A program made the position numbers and the translations under genes. From positions 1-64,000 of the forward strand of contig NZ_JARBFX010000002.1 in assembly GCF_028863665.1 (NCBI RefSeq): a stretch of DNA of 64,000 nt, read 5' to 3'. The DNA is from Aquabacter sediminis (GTDB lineage: Bacteria > Pseudomonadota > Alphaproteobacteria > Rhizobiales > Xanthobacteraceae). The notes beneath the pieces were generated by a model. It had not been told where the DNA came from. It searched no databases and saw nothing but the letters and a program-made list of their open reading frames with translations. Shown one piece after another: positions 55,426 through 64,000 of the stretch (its first letter is position 1; the number at the start of each line of letters is the position of its first letter).

Positions 55426-56259
55426 ATGCGTCCCTCAGATCCTTTTTCCTCCTCCGTCGCCGCCTCCCCCGCGCCGGATGCGCCGGCGGCCATGGCGCGC
55501 CATCTGGCGGAGGTTGCGACCGCGGCGGGCGAAATCGCGCTCTCCATGTTCCGCGCCGACGTGGAGACCTGGACCAAGTCCAACGATTCCCCCGTCACCG
55601 CCGCGGACCTGGCCGTGGATGCCTATCTGCGCGAGCGCCTGCAGGCCCTGGCGCCCGATTATGGCTGGCTCTCCGAAGAGAGCGCGGATTCCCCCGACCG
55701 CCTGTCCCGGCGCCGCGTCTGGGTGGTGGACCCCATCGACGGCACGCGTGGCTTCATGGCCGGCGGCAGCGACTGGAGCATCTCGGCCGCCCTCGTGGAG
55801 GATGGCCGGCCCATCGCCGGCGCCCTCTTCGCCCCGGTGACCAACGAATTGTTCCTCGCCAGCCTCGGCGGCGGGGCGACCCGCAACGGCGCGCCCATCG
55901 CGGCGTCGCAGCGCGCGGGCCTTGATGGCGCCACCGTCGCCGGCCCCAACGGCGCCCTCGATGCCATGGAACGGCGCGCCCGCATCCAGCGCGTGCCCCG
56001 CGCCCGCTCCCTCGCCCTGCGCCTCGCCCGGGTGGCCACCGGCGAGTTGGACCTGACCCTCGCGGGCGCCGCCGCCAATGACTGGGACATTGCCGCGGCC
56101 GATCTGATCGTGCATGAAGCGTGCGGTGCAGTAACGAGCTATGACGGAGCGGTTCCGCGCTACAATGCGCCGAGCCCCCGGCATCGCCCGCTGGTCTGTG
56201 CCGGACTGAAGCTCCATGGCCCCGTGCTCGCGCTCCTCAAGGGGGGGGCGGGCCTCTGA
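55426..56259 (+). CDS. Inositol-monophosphatase-family phosphatase
   Basis: A 277-residue Li+-sensitive phosphatase-fold protein. TKSNDSPVTAADLAVDAYLRERL, the GWLSEES metal ligand, VVDPIDGTRGFMAG and NDWDIAAADLIVHEACG are all present, so it should be active. It differs from the clear CysQ at 18.2 kb; substrates could be PAP, inositol phosphate or histidinol phosphate. The ATG at 55426 gives a short disordered N-terminus, and an internal ATG (MARHLAEV) is possible. Confidence 0.87.
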   Translation: MRPSDPFSSSVAASPAPDAPAAMARHLAEVATAAGEIALSMFRADVETWTKSNDSPVTAADLAVDAYLRERLQALAPDYGWLSEESADSPDRLSRRRVWVVDPIDGTRGFMAGGSDWSISAALVEDGRPIAGALFAPVTNELFLASLGGGATRNGAPIAASQRAGLDGATVAGPNGALDAMERRARIQRVPRARSLALRLARVATGELDLTLAGAAANDWDIAAADLIVHEACGAVTSYDGAVPRYNAPSPRHRPLVCAGLKLHGPVLALLKGGAGL

Positions 56260-56295
56260 TCCTTGTCGTGCTCTAGCTGCGGGAAGCGTCCGAAC

Positions 56296-56547
56296 ATGCC
56301 CAAGTCATCCGACCACAAACAGTTGCTGCACCTGGTTTTCGGCGGCGAGCTGAAGGAGCTGGGGGGCGTCGAGTTCAAGGATCTCAGCCAGCTCGACATC
56401 GTCGGCATCTATCCCGACTACGCCTCCGCCGCCGCCGCCTGGAAGGCGAAGGCCCAGCAGACGGTGGACAATGCGCTGATGCGCTATTTCGTCGTCCACA
56501 TGCATCGCCTTCTGGACCCCGAGACCGACACCACCCACGAAGGCTGA
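56296..56547 (+). CDS. DUF4170 family protein
   Basis: An 83-residue protein: LLHLVFGGELKELGGVEFKDL, DIVGIYPDYASAAAAWKAKAQ and YFVVHMHRLLDPE match DUF4170, a small alphaproteobacterial family of unknown function. It usually sits upstream of Kdo transferase genes, as here. Confidence 0.87.
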   Translation: MPKSSDHKQLLHLVFGGELKELGGVEFKDLSQLDIVGIYPDYASAAAAWKAKAQQTVDNALMRYFVVHMHRLLDPETDTTHEG

Positions 56548-56703
56548 CGCTGCGGGGCCGGCCCCGGAGCCCGCCGTCGCCGCAGTGCAGCATTTCCTGT
56601 TCACGCGGCGAAAGATGCTGAAACAATCCGATTGCAATGCGTCTTGCTCCGTGGGAGACATCCCGCGGGGCGAGCATATGTTTGACTGGGACATCATCGA
56701 AGC

Positions 56704-57405
56704 ATGTGGCGTCGTCTGCGCACCAACCGGGCCTTTCAGGTGGCCGCCGGAACGGCGTTTGCGTCCTATTTCAAGCTGGTCGCCAAGACGTCCCGCTTCA
56801 TCGTCGAGCCGCCCGACATCTATGAGCGCATGGACGCGCACCTGCCGCTGATCATGACGTTCTGGCACGGCCAGCACTTCCTGACCCCCTTCATCATGAA
56901 GCCGCACCACAAGGCAAAGGTGCTCATCTCCCGTCATGCGGACGCGGAGATCAATGCCATCGCCGCCGAGCGGCTGGGGGTGGGGACCATTCGTGGCTCC
57001 GGCGCCACCAATCCGGGCGACTTCCACCGCAAGGGCGGCGTCTCCGCCACCTATGCCATGATCGAGACCCTGCGCGAGGGCATCAACGTCGCCATGACCG
57101 CCGACGTGCCCAAGATCTCCCGCCGGGCCGGGCTCGGCGTGGTGACCATTGCGCGCCATTCGGGACGGCCTATCCTGCCCATCGCCATGGCCACCAAGAA
57201 CCGCATCCTGCTCAAGAGCTGGGACCGCGCCAGCCTGCACCTGCCGTTCGGCAAGGGGGCGGCGGTGGTGGGCGAGCCCATCTTCGTGGCCCGCGACGTG
57301 GACGAGGCGGGCCTGGAAGCCGCCCGCGCCTTGGTGCAGGAGCGCCTGGAGAAGGCCACCGCCCGGGCGGAGGCGCTTCTCGGCCGCGGAGACACCGCCA
57401 GGTGA
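56704..57405 (+). CDS. DUF374 lysophospholipid acyltransferase-like protein
   Basis: A 233-residue protein of the DUF374/LPLAT fold. FWHGQHFLTPF supplies the His (and a family-specific replacement of the usual HxxxxD), and ISRHADAEINAIAAERLGVGTIRGSG is the second block. TADVPKISRRAGLGVVTIAR is the third. It probably acylates lipid A or another lipid. Its stop overlaps waaA as GTGA, placing it in the lipid A-Kdo operon. Confidence 0.88.
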   Translation: MWRRLRTNRAFQVAAGTAFASYFKLVAKTSRFIVEPPDIYERMDAHLPLIMTFWHGQHFLTPFIMKPHHKAKVLISRHADAEINAIAAERLGVGTIRGSGATNPGDFHRKGGVSATYAMIETLREGINVAMTADVPKISRRAGLGVVTIARHSGRPILPIAMATKNRILLKSWDRASLHLPFGKGAAVVGEPIFVARDVDEAGLEAARALVQERLEKATARAEALLGRGDTAR

Positions 57406-58706
57406 AGGCGGCGACGAAGGGGCAAAAGCTGCCCGTTCCGCTCCGCGCCTATCGCGGGCTGACCGCGATGGCGGGCCTTCTGACCCCCGCATGGCTCGGA
57501 TACCGGGTCCGCAAGGGCAAGGAGGATCCCTCCCGCCTGGCCGAGCGCCGGGGCTTTGCCAGCGCCGAGCGGCCGCGCGGCACCCTGGTCTGGGTGCATG
57601 GGGCGAGCGTCGGCGAGATCATCTCCGTGATGCCGCTGGTGGAGCGGCTGGTGGAGCGCGGCTTTTCCTGCCTGCTCACCTCCGGCACGCTCACCTCCAG
57701 CCGCATCGTGGCGCGCCGCGCGCCGCGCGGGGTGATCCACCAGTTCATTCCCCTCGACGCCCCCCGCTTCGTCGCCCGCTTCCTCGACCATTGGAAGCCG
57801 GACCTGGCTTTGATCGCCGAATCCGAGCTGTGGCCCAATCTCCTGGCCGAGATCGGGCGGCGGGGCACGCCTCTGGTCATGGTCAATGCCCGCCTGTCGC
57901 AACGCTCGGCCGGGCGCTGGGGTCGCCTGCCCCGCAGCGCCGGTGCCCTGCTGTCCCGCGTCGACCTGTGCCTCGCCCAGACCCGCGACGACGCCCAGCG
58001 CTTCAAGACCCTCGGCGCGCCCCGCGTGGAAGTGGCCGGCAACCTGAAATTCGACGTCCCGCCCCCGCCCGTGGACCCGGCGGCCTTGGACGCCATGCTG
58101 CGGCATCTGCATGACCGCCCGGTCTTCCTGGCCGCCTCCACCCATCCGGGCGAAGAGGAAGCCATCGCACAGGTGCACCTGGCCCTGCGCGAAGAGATTC
58201 CCGGCCTCCTGACCGTCATCGTCCCCCGCCATCCCGAGCGAGGCGAGGCGGTGCGGGTGATCGCCGAGCAGGCCGGCCTGCCGGCCCTGACCCGCAGCAG
58301 CGGCCACATGCCGGACGAGGGCATCGAGATCTATGTGGCCGACACCATCGGTGAACTCGGCCTGTTCTACCGCCTCGCCCCCGTGGTGTTCGTGGGCGGC
58401 TCGCTGGCGCGCCATGGCGGACAGAATCCCATCGAGGCGGCCAAGCTCGGCGCGGTGGTGCTGCACGGCCCGCATGTGTGGAATTTCGGCCTGGTCTATG
58501 ACCGCCTCGACGCGGAAGGCGGCGCGGGCCTTGTGAATTCCGCCGAGGACATCATCGAAAGCGTGCTCGCCCAATATGCCGACCCAACCCTCCATGCCCG
58601 CACGGCGGAAGCGGCACGGCGGACCACGGCGGCGCTGAGCGGAGCGCTGGAGCGGACCTTGTCGGCCATCGAGCCCTATCTCGTGCAGTTGCGGCTGGGG
58701 CGCTGA
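57402..58706 (+). CDS. waaA: 3-deoxy-D-manno-octulosonic acid transferase
   Basis: A 434-residue GT30 enzyme that transfers Kdo to lipid IVA at the inner membrane. WVHGASVGEI contains the catalytic Glu. SELWPNLLAEIGRRGTPLVMVNARLS, the ASTHPGEEEA loop and VFVGGSLARHGGQNPIEAA (CMP-Kdo binding) are diagnostic. The GTG at 57402 overlaps the previous stop, and the stop overlaps lpxK as TGATG. Confidence 0.96.
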   Translation: MKAATKGQKLPVPLRAYRGLTAMAGLLTPAWLGYRVRKGKEDPSRLAERRGFASAERPRGTLVWVHGASVGEIISVMPLVERLVERGFSCLLTSGTLTSSRIVARRAPRGVIHQFIPLDAPRFVARFLDHWKPDLALIAESELWPNLLAEIGRRGTPLVMVNARLSQRSAGRWGRLPRSAGALLSRVDLCLAQTRDDAQRFKTLGAPRVEVAGNLKFDVPPPPVDPAALDAMLRHLHDRPVFLAASTHPGEEEAIAQVHLALREEIPGLLTVIVPRHPERGEAVRVIAEQAGLPALTRSSGHMPDEGIEIYVADTIGELGLFYRLAPVVFVGGSLARHGGQNPIEAAKLGAVVLHGPHVWNFGLVYDRLDAEGGAGLVNSAEDIIESVLAQYADPTLHARTAEAARRTTAALSGALERTLSAIEPYLVQLRLGR

Positions 58707-59722
58707 TGTTCGCGCAGGCGCCCCGGTTCTGGTCGGTTCCGGGCAGCCTTGCCGGCGCCCTGCTCTCGCCGCTCGGCGCGCTCATCGGGGCGGTGACGGT
58801 GCACCGCATGGCGCAGCCGGGCGCCGCGGTCGGCCTGCCGGTCATCTGCATCGGCAATCCCACCGTGGGCGGCACCGGCAAGACGCCCACCGCCATTGCG
58901 CTGCTCAACGCGCTGACCGCCCGTGGCGCCCGCCCCTTCGCCCTCTTGCGCGGCCATGGCGGCCGCGAAGCGGGGCCGCTGCGGGTGGACCTCGATCGGC
59001 ACGGCCCGGCGGATGTGGGCGACGAGGCCCTGCTGCTGGCCCGCCACGCGCCCACCATCGTCTCCCGCGACCGCCCCGCCGGCGCCCGCCTCGCTCTGGC
59101 GGAGGGCGCAACCCATGTGGTGATGGATGACGGCTTCCAGAATCCCTCCCTCGTGAAGGATGCCAGCCTCCTGCTGATGGATGCGGCGGCGGGCATCGGC
59201 AACGGCCATGTGCTGCCCGCCGGTCCCTTGCGCGCGCCCTTGAAGCCGCAACTGGCCCGGGCGGATGCGGTGCTGGTGGTGGGCGAGGGAACAGCCGGGC
59301 TCCAGGCGGCCCGCGATGCCGGCGCGCCCACCATCGAGACCGGCCATCTGGTGCCGGTGGCGCGGGATGCGCAGGCCTTGAAGGGAAAGCGGGTGCTGGC
59401 CTTCGCCGGGATCGGCCGGCCGGACAAATTCTTCGCGACCCTGGAGGCGGCGGGTGCGGACGTGGTGGCGCGCCAGGCCTTTCCCGACCATCATCCCTAT
59501 GGGGTCGACGAAATCACCGCCTTGGTGCTGAAAGCCCGCGTGGCGGGGCTGACCCCCGTCACCACCGAAAAGGATGCCGTGCGCCTCTCCGGGCCCACCT
59601 TCGCGCAGGTCCGCCCGGACATTGCCACCCTCGGTGTCGAGATGGTGCCGGCGGCGGCAAACCTGTTTGACGATCTCGTGGCGCTGGCGGACTCCCGCTT
59701 CGCCGCCCGCACCAGCGGATAA
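58706..59722 (+). CDS. lpxK: Tetraacyldisaccharide 4'-kinase
   Basis: A 338-residue kinase adding the 4'-phosphate of lipid A. CIGNPTVGGTGKTP is the P-loop (Lys59), LRGHGGR follows, and VVMDDGFQN and PFPDHHPY-type FPDHHPYGVDEI are conserved. The start overlaps the waaA stop. Confidence 0.96.
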   Translation: MFAQAPRFWSVPGSLAGALLSPLGALIGAVTVHRMAQPGAAVGLPVICIGNPTVGGTGKTPTAIALLNALTARGARPFALLRGHGGREAGPLRVDLDRHGPADVGDEALLLARHAPTIVSRDRPAGARLALAEGATHVVMDDGFQNPSLVKDASLLLMDAAAGIGNGHVLPAGPLRAPLKPQLARADAVLVVGEGTAGLQAARDAGAPTIETGHLVPVARDAQALKGKRVLAFAGIGRPDKFFATLEAAGADVVARQAFPDHHPYGVDEITALVLKARVAGLTPVTTEKDAVRLSGPTFAQVRPDIATLGVEMVPAAANLFDDLVALADSRFAARTSG

Positions 59723-59760
59723 AGACCCCCAAAAATGCAGAGCCGTCAGGAGGTGGGCCG

Positions 59761-59991
59761 TCAGGAGGTAGGCTTGCCCTCCTGCTGGCGCACGCGCTGG
59801 AGCACCGCCTGGGGGTCCGCATAGGCTTCCTGGAGATCGACGCTCCAATAGCGCAGTTCGTCGAGGGGAATGGTCTGGCCGGTCACCGCGCAGCGCACGA
59901 AGCTGCCGGGGCGGAGCACGCGGAACTCGCCGTCGAGATACCGGATTTCGGCCTCGCCATTGGGCTCGGGGAAACGTTCAAATCTGTTCAT
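59761..59991 (-). CDS. DUF2093 family protein
   Basis: A 76-residue protein (MNRFERFPEPNGEAEIRYLD onward, with FVRCAVTGQTIPLDELRYWSV) matching DUF2093, a small conserved family of unknown function in Hyphomicrobiales. The single Cys in RCAVTGQ resembles part of a metal site. It converges on lpxK and lies upstream of xseA on the other side. Confidence 0.87.
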   Translation of the reverse strand: MNRFERFPEPNGEAEIRYLDGEFRVLRPGSFVRCAVTGQTIPLDELRYWSVDLQEAYADPQAVLQRVRQQEGKPTS

Positions 59992-60120
59992 GCCGGCGGA
60001 TGTCCGCAAATCTGTGATGACGCCAGCATAAGGTTTTCGGCACCGAACCGCAAAGGGCGGGGCGCCCGCGACCGCCAGCCATGCGTCCCAGTCAGAGCCG
60101 GCGGCCTTCGAGACGCCCGC

Positions 60121-61728
60121 TCAGCCCGCGAACAGCGACCCTTGGCCAGTCCCCGTCCCCTTCGCGGCCGGCTTGGGCGCGCGGCGGGGCGCGCCGCCCT
60201 CTCCCGGCGCGGGCGGCGTGCCCTCGGCGGTCACGGCGACGCGGCCGTCGGCAAATTCCAGCTCCAGACCGGCGCCCGGCCGCACCTGACCGGCGGCGCG
60301 CACCGCCTGGCCCGAGGCATCGCGCACCAGGGCGAAGCCGCGCGCGAGAACGCCGTGATAGGACAAGGCCTCCAGCATGGCGGACGCGCCGGCCAATTGC
60401 CGCGTCTGGTCCCGCAGCAGCGCCTTGACCGCGCGGCCGAGCCGATTGTGCAGGCTCGCCAGCCCCTCGCGTCGGCGGGCGATGTGGAGCGCCTGGGTGC
60501 GCAGATAGCCGGCCCGCGCGGCATCGAGGCGCGAGGACAAGCTGGCGAGCCGGTCGGAGCGCCTCTCTGCCAGGGCCTTCGCCGCCCGTTCCAACCGCGC
60601 GCCCAGCACGTCCCTGCGCTCGCCGCACCGCTCCAGGCGGGCGCGCAGCACATGGGGGGAGAGGCGGCCATGGGCCGCCTGGAAGCGCAGGCGATGGGCG
60701 CCGGCATTGGTGGTCAGGCCACGCGGCAGCCGGGCGGAGGCCGTGTCGAGGCGCTGCCGGCGATCGGCCAGCAGCGTCTCGGCGGTGGGCAACAGGCGGG
60801 AGAGCGCGCGAAACTCCGCCCGCGCCCGCTCCAAATGGCGGCGCGGCGCGGCACGCAAACGCGCGGCGAGGCGGTCGAGCCCATTGAGAAGCTCGGCACG
60901 CACCGGCACCGCCATCTCGGCGGCGGCCGTGGGGGTGGGCGCGCGCACGTCGGCGGCGAAATCGATGAGGGTCACGTCGGTCTCGTGGCCCACGGCGGAG
61001 ATCAGCGGGATGGCGCTCTCCGCCGCCGCCCGCACCACGGCTTCCTCCGAGAAGCCCAGGAGGTCTTCCAGCGAGCCGCCGCCCCGCGCCACGATCAGCA
61101 CGTCCGGCCGGGGCACGGGGCCACCGGGGGCAAGCGCATTGAAGCCTCGGATGGCGGCGCTCACCTCGGCGGCGCAGGTGTCGCCCTGCACCCGCACGGG
61201 CCAGACGATGACGCGGCGGGGGAAGCGATCCCCGAGCCGATGAAGAATGTCGCGGATGACGGCGCCCGTGGGCGAGGTGACGATGCCGATCACCTGCGGC
61301 AAATAAGGCAGAGGCACCTTGCGGCCGGCATCGAACAGGCCTTCCAGCGCGAGGCGCGTCTTGCGCTCCTCCAGCATGGCCATGATGGCGCCGGCGCCCG
61401 CGAACTCCAGCGCCTCGATGACGATCTGGTAGCCGGACTTGCCGGGATAGGTGGTGAGGCGGCCGATGGCCACCACTTCCAGCCCCTCCTCCGGGCGCAG
61501 CTTCAGGCGGCCGAACGTGCCTTTCCACACCACCGCATCGAGCCTTGCGCCCGCATCCTTCAGCGAGAAATAGGCGTGGCCGGAGGAATGGGGGCCGCGA
61601 TAGCCGGAAATCTCGCCCCGCACCCGCACGTGCCCATAGGCATCCTCCACCGTGCGGCGGAGCGCCATGGACAGTTCGGTGACGCTCCATTCGGGCGCGT
61701 TGGCGGTAGGCGGGGAGAGGGCAACCAT
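60121..61728 (-). CDS. xseA: Exodeoxyribonuclease VII large subunit
   Basis: A 535-residue large subunit of exonuclease VII. An N-terminal OB fold ([40 protein letters not shown]) is followed by the catalytic domain with [27 protein letters not shown] and [17 protein letters not shown] long coiled-coil follows, and then a C-terminal segment with [11 protein letters not shown]. The ATG at 61728 gives a normal start. The C-terminal tail is Pro/Ala/Gly rich. Confidence 0.95.
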   Translation of the reverse strand: MVALSPPTANAPEWSVTELSMALRRTVEDAYGHVRVRGEISGYRGPHSSGHAYFSLKDAGARLDAVVWKGTFGRLKLRPEEGLEVVAIGRLTTYPGKSGYQIVIEALEFAGAGAIMAMLEERKTRLALEGLFDAGRKVPLPYLPQVIGIVTSPTGAVIRDILHRLGDRFPRRVIVWPVRVQGDTCAAEVSAAIRGFNALAPGGPVPRPDVLIVARGGGSLEDLLGFSEEAVVRAAAESAIPLISAVGHETDVTLIDFAADVRAPTPTAAAEMAVPVRAELLNGLDRLAARLRAAPRRHLERARAEFRALSRLLPTAETLLADRRQRLDTASARLPRGLTTNAGAHRLRFQAAHGRLSPHVLRARLERCGERRDVLGARLERAAKALAERRSDRLASLSSRLDAARAGYLRTQALHIARRREGLASLHNRLGRAVKALLRDQTRQLAGASAMLEALSYHGVLARGFALVRDASGQAVRAAGQVRPGAGLELEFADGRVAVTAEGTPPAPGEGGAPRRAPKPAAKGTGTGQGSLFAG

Positions 61729-61859
61729 GGAATCACGGAACGGTGGACAACGATGACAAGAGCATAACGCTTTCACCTCTCATGCGGAGAGCGCATTGCC
61801 TTTTCTCTTGTTTGCCGGGCCTCAAGCCGATAGCGAAACTGAAACGGGAGAGATGCCTG

Positions 61860-63116
61860 ATGAATGTTCTGCTCCTCGGCTCCGGTGGCCGCGAACATGC
61901 TCTTGCTTGGAAGCTGGCCCAGAGTCCGAACATGGGGCAGTTCTACGCCCTCCCCGGCAATCCCGGCATCGCCGACTTCGCCGAGGTGGTGGAAGGCATT
62001 CCCCTCTCCGCCCACGACACCCTGGTGAAATGGTGCCGCGACCATGCCATCGAATTCGTCGTGGTCGGCCCGGAGGCGCCGCTCGTGGCGGGCCTCGTGG
62101 ACAAGCTGAACGAAGCCGGCATCCTCGCCTTCGGCCCCACCGCCGCCGCCGCGCGCCTGGAAGGCTCCAAGCTTTTCACCAAGGAATTGTGCCGGGCTTA
62201 TGGCATCCCCACCGCCGGCTTTGCCCGCTTCACCTCCGCCGAGGCGGCCTCCGCCTATGTGAAGGGGGAGCGCCTGCCCATCGTTGTGAAGGCGGACGGC
62301 CTCATGGCCGGCAAGGGCGTGGTGGTGGCGCTCAATCTGGAAGAGGCGGTCTCCGCCATCGAGCAGGTGTTCGCCGCCGGCGGGCAGGAAGTGCTGATCG
62401 AGGAATTCATGGAAGGCGAGGAGGCCAGCCTCTTCTGCCTGGTAGACGGCGAGACCGTGGTGCCCTTCGGCAGCGCGCAGGACCACAAGCGCGCCTTCGA
62501 CGGCGACCTCGGCCCCAATACGGGCGGCATGGGCGCCTATTCCCCCGCCCCGGTTCTCACCCCCGAACTGGAAGCCCGCGCCATCGCCGAGATCGTGGTG
62601 CCCACCGCCAAGGCCATGGTGAAGGAAGGCGCGCCCTATCGCGGCATCCTCTATGCCGGCCTCATGCTCACCTCCGCCGGGCCGAAGCTGGTGGAATATA
62701 ATTGCCGCTTCGGCGACCCGGAATGCCAGGTGCTGATGCCGCGTTTCACCGGCGACCTCCTGGAGGTGCTCGCCGCCACCGCAGCCGGGCGCCTTGCCTC
62801 CGTGGACGTCACCTGGTCCGACGAGAACGCCATCACGGTGGTCTATGCCAGCCGCGGCTATCCCGGCGCCCACAAGACGGGCAACGAGATCCTCGGCCTG
62901 GAGGCGGCCGGCGAAGGCGAGGGAGTCATCATCTTCCAGGCCGGCACCAAGTGGCTGGGCAACAAGATCGTGTCCAACGGGGGTCGGGTGTTGAACATCA
63001 CCGCCACCGGCACCACCCTGAAGGACGCCCGTGACCGCGCCTATGCGGCGGCCGAGCGGATCGAATGGCCCGGCGGCTTCTATCGGAACGATATTGGCTG
63101 GCGTGCCTTGAAATAA
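61860..63116 (+). CDS. purD: Phosphoribosylamine-glycine ligase
   Basis: A 418-residue ATP-grasp enzyme, second step of purine synthesis. [49 protein letters not shown] and [14 protein letters not shown] are hallmarks. GGGAGAG precedes the ATG at 61860. A reading-frame extension upstream (from 61743) is not family-like. Divergent from xseA with 131 bases between starts. Confidence 0.97.
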   Translation: MNVLLLGSGGREHALAWKLAQSPNMGQFYALPGNPGIADFAEVVEGIPLSAHDTLVKWCRDHAIEFVVVGPEAPLVAGLVDKLNEAGILAFGPTAAAARLEGSKLFTKELCRAYGIPTAGFARFTSAEAASAYVKGERLPIVVKADGLMAGKGVVVALNLEEAVSAIEQVFAAGGQEVLIEEFMEGEEASLFCLVDGETVVPFGSAQDHKRAFDGDLGPNTGGMGAYSPAPVLTPELEARAIAEIVVPTAKAMVKEGAPYRGILYAGLMLTSAGPKLVEYNCRFGDPECQVLMPRFTGDLLEVLAATAAGRLASVDVTWSDENAITVVYASRGYPGAHKTGNEILGLEAAGEGEGVIIFQAGTKWLGNKIVSNGGRVLNITATGTTLKDARDRAYAAAERIEWPGGFYRNDIGWRALK

Positions 63117-63175
63117 GGTCTCGGGCGCGCTGGCCTCGCGCGCCTGGTGCCCGGACGTGACCAAGGGAGGATGCC

Positions 63176-64000
63176 GTGCCTGATCTCGCCGATCTGTTTC
63201 CCGGTTTCTCGTCGCACAATATCGACACCCCTGCCGGGCGCATCTTTGCCCGCGTCGGCGGCGAGGGCCCTCCCCTCCTCCTGATCCACGGTTTTCCCGA
63301 GACCGGCGTGATGTGGCACAAGGTGGCCCCCGCCTTGGCCAAGAGCCATCGGCTGATCATTCCGGACCTGCCCGGCTATGGCTGGAGCGCCGCCCCCGCC
63401 CCTGGACGCGACCATGCCCCCTATTCCAAGCGGGCCATGGCGGCGGCTTTGGTTCACGTCATGGAAGATCTGGGCCACGCCCATTTCGCCGTGGCCGGCC
63501 ATGATCGCGGGGCGCGCGTCGGCTATCGCCTCGCCCTCGACGCGCCCGGCCGCGTGGACCGGCTGGCGGTGCTGGACATCGTGCCCACCGTCACCATGTG
63601 GCATGGCATGGACCGGTCCCGCGCGCTCCAGGTCTATCACTGGGCCTTCCTGGCCCAACCCCATCCCCTTCCGGAAAAGATGATCGGCGCCGACCCCGGC
63701 TATTTCCTGGACTGGACGCTGGCGAGCTGGACGGCGGAGAAAGACCTCTCCGCCTTCGATCCCCGCGCGATCGCCCATTACCGCGCGGCCTTCTCCTCCC
63801 CGGATCATATCCGCGCCGCCTGCGAGGATTACCGCGCCGGCGCCACCATCGATCTCGCCCATGACGAGGCGGACCTTGCCGCCGGGCGGCAGATCGATTG
63901 CGAGGTGCTGGCGGTGTGGGGGGCCACCGGCATTCCCAGCCGCGGCGTCAGCCCGCTGGACGCCTGGAAGATCTTCGCCCCCAAGCGCCGCGGCGCCCCG
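63176..64000 (+). CDS. Alpha/beta hydrolase, fluoroacetate/haloacetate dehalogenase-like (cut by window edge)
   Basis: The first 275 residues of an alpha/beta hydrolase. HGFPETGVMW is the oxyanion region. GHDRGARVGYRLALD carries an Asp nucleophile, with Arg residues directly after it and three residues further on, as in fluoroacetate dehalogenases where they hold the carboxylate. YHWAFLAQPHPLPE carries the His-Trp halide-binding pair, and VWGATG precedes the C-terminal part. The catalytic His would lie beyond position 64000. GGGAGG five bases before the GTG at 63176 fixes the start. An epoxide hydrolase is less likely. Confidence 0.85.
   Translation, partial: MPDLADLFPGFSSHNIDTPAGRIFARVGGEGPPLLLIHGFPETGVMWHKVAPALAKSHRLIIPDLPGYGWSAAPAPGRDHAPYSKRAMAAALVHVMEDLGHAHFAVAGHDRGARVGYRLALDAPGRVDRLAVLDIVPTVTMWHGMDRSRALQVYHWAFLAQPHPLPEKMIGADPGYFLDWTLASWTAEKDLSAFDPRAIAHYRAAFSSPDHIRAACEDYRAGATIDLAHDEADLAAGRQIDCEVLAVWGATGIPSRGVSPLDAWKIFAPKRRGAP

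Overview
The window is a high-GC chromosomal segment from an alphaproteobacterium. The best fit is Hyphomicrobiales (Rhizobiales), probably near Xanthobacteraceae (Xanthobacter/Azorhizobium-like). This placement is inferred from DUF2093 and DUF4170 proteins, a K+-independent H+-pyrophosphatase, the waaA-lpxK order, a fused CysNC, a mod locus beside a NifF-like flavodoxin and a decaprenyl-phospho-arabinose-type gene set. No species was identified by search. About 60 protein genes are supported. No rRNA, tRNA, CRISPR array or insertion sequence was recognised.

Layout. The 5' end of an EF-Tu gene runs off the left edge (1-77, minus). An aa3-type oxidase block follows (1041-6256, minus): CtaG, a CopD/HemJ-like protein, CoxB, a subunit I-III fusion and a small membrane protein, with one DUF2231 gene embedded on the opposite strand. 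A formate-channel protein and a YdeP-type molybdopterin oxidoreductase form a pair (6496-9612). From 9.9 to 15 kb lies a less GC-rich accessory island with a sulfotransferase, a GT61 glycosyltransferase, a secreted protein of unknown family and a methyltransferase. It abuts cysD-cysNC-cysQ and a TauE-type exporter (15.1-20 kb), which make and recycle PAPS. Here cysD carries an in-frame N-terminal helix-turn-helix domain. Housekeeping genes follow on the minus strand (rnhB, a VOC protein, pyrG, secG, hppA). Then come sugar-nucleotide genes (manC, rfbCBDA), an EAL phosphodiesterase, fpr, a PepSY-flavodoxin-reductase fusion, an XRE-cupin regulator, and thiD behind a TPP riboswitch.

From 38.7 to 44.9 kb is a candidate D-arabinofuranose donor locus: a GT-C-like membrane protein, GtrA, DprE2-like and DprE1-like proteins, and a HAD-UbiA fusion. 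Next are modABC with a ModE-box-like operator, a short HTH-only ModE, DUF2023 and a flavodoxin. The ilvB-ilvN-ilvC genes follow, with ilvB preceded by an attenuator that encodes an 18-residue leader peptide. The right end holds ubiA, an inositol-monophosphatase-family gene, the lipid A/Kdo genes (DUF374, waaA, lpxK), xseA, purD and a 3'-truncated fluoroacetate-dehalogenase-like hydrolase.

The genes group around three themes: cell-surface glycan supply (GDP-mannose, dTDP-rhamnose, PAPS-dependent sulfation, polyprenyl-arabinose, lipid A-Kdo), molybdenum uptake plus a molybdoenzyme, and respiration. The most distinctive features are the HTH-CysD fusion with an overlapping palindromic promoter element, the ilvB attenuator, the arabinose-donor locus and the antisense gene inside the oxidase operon.
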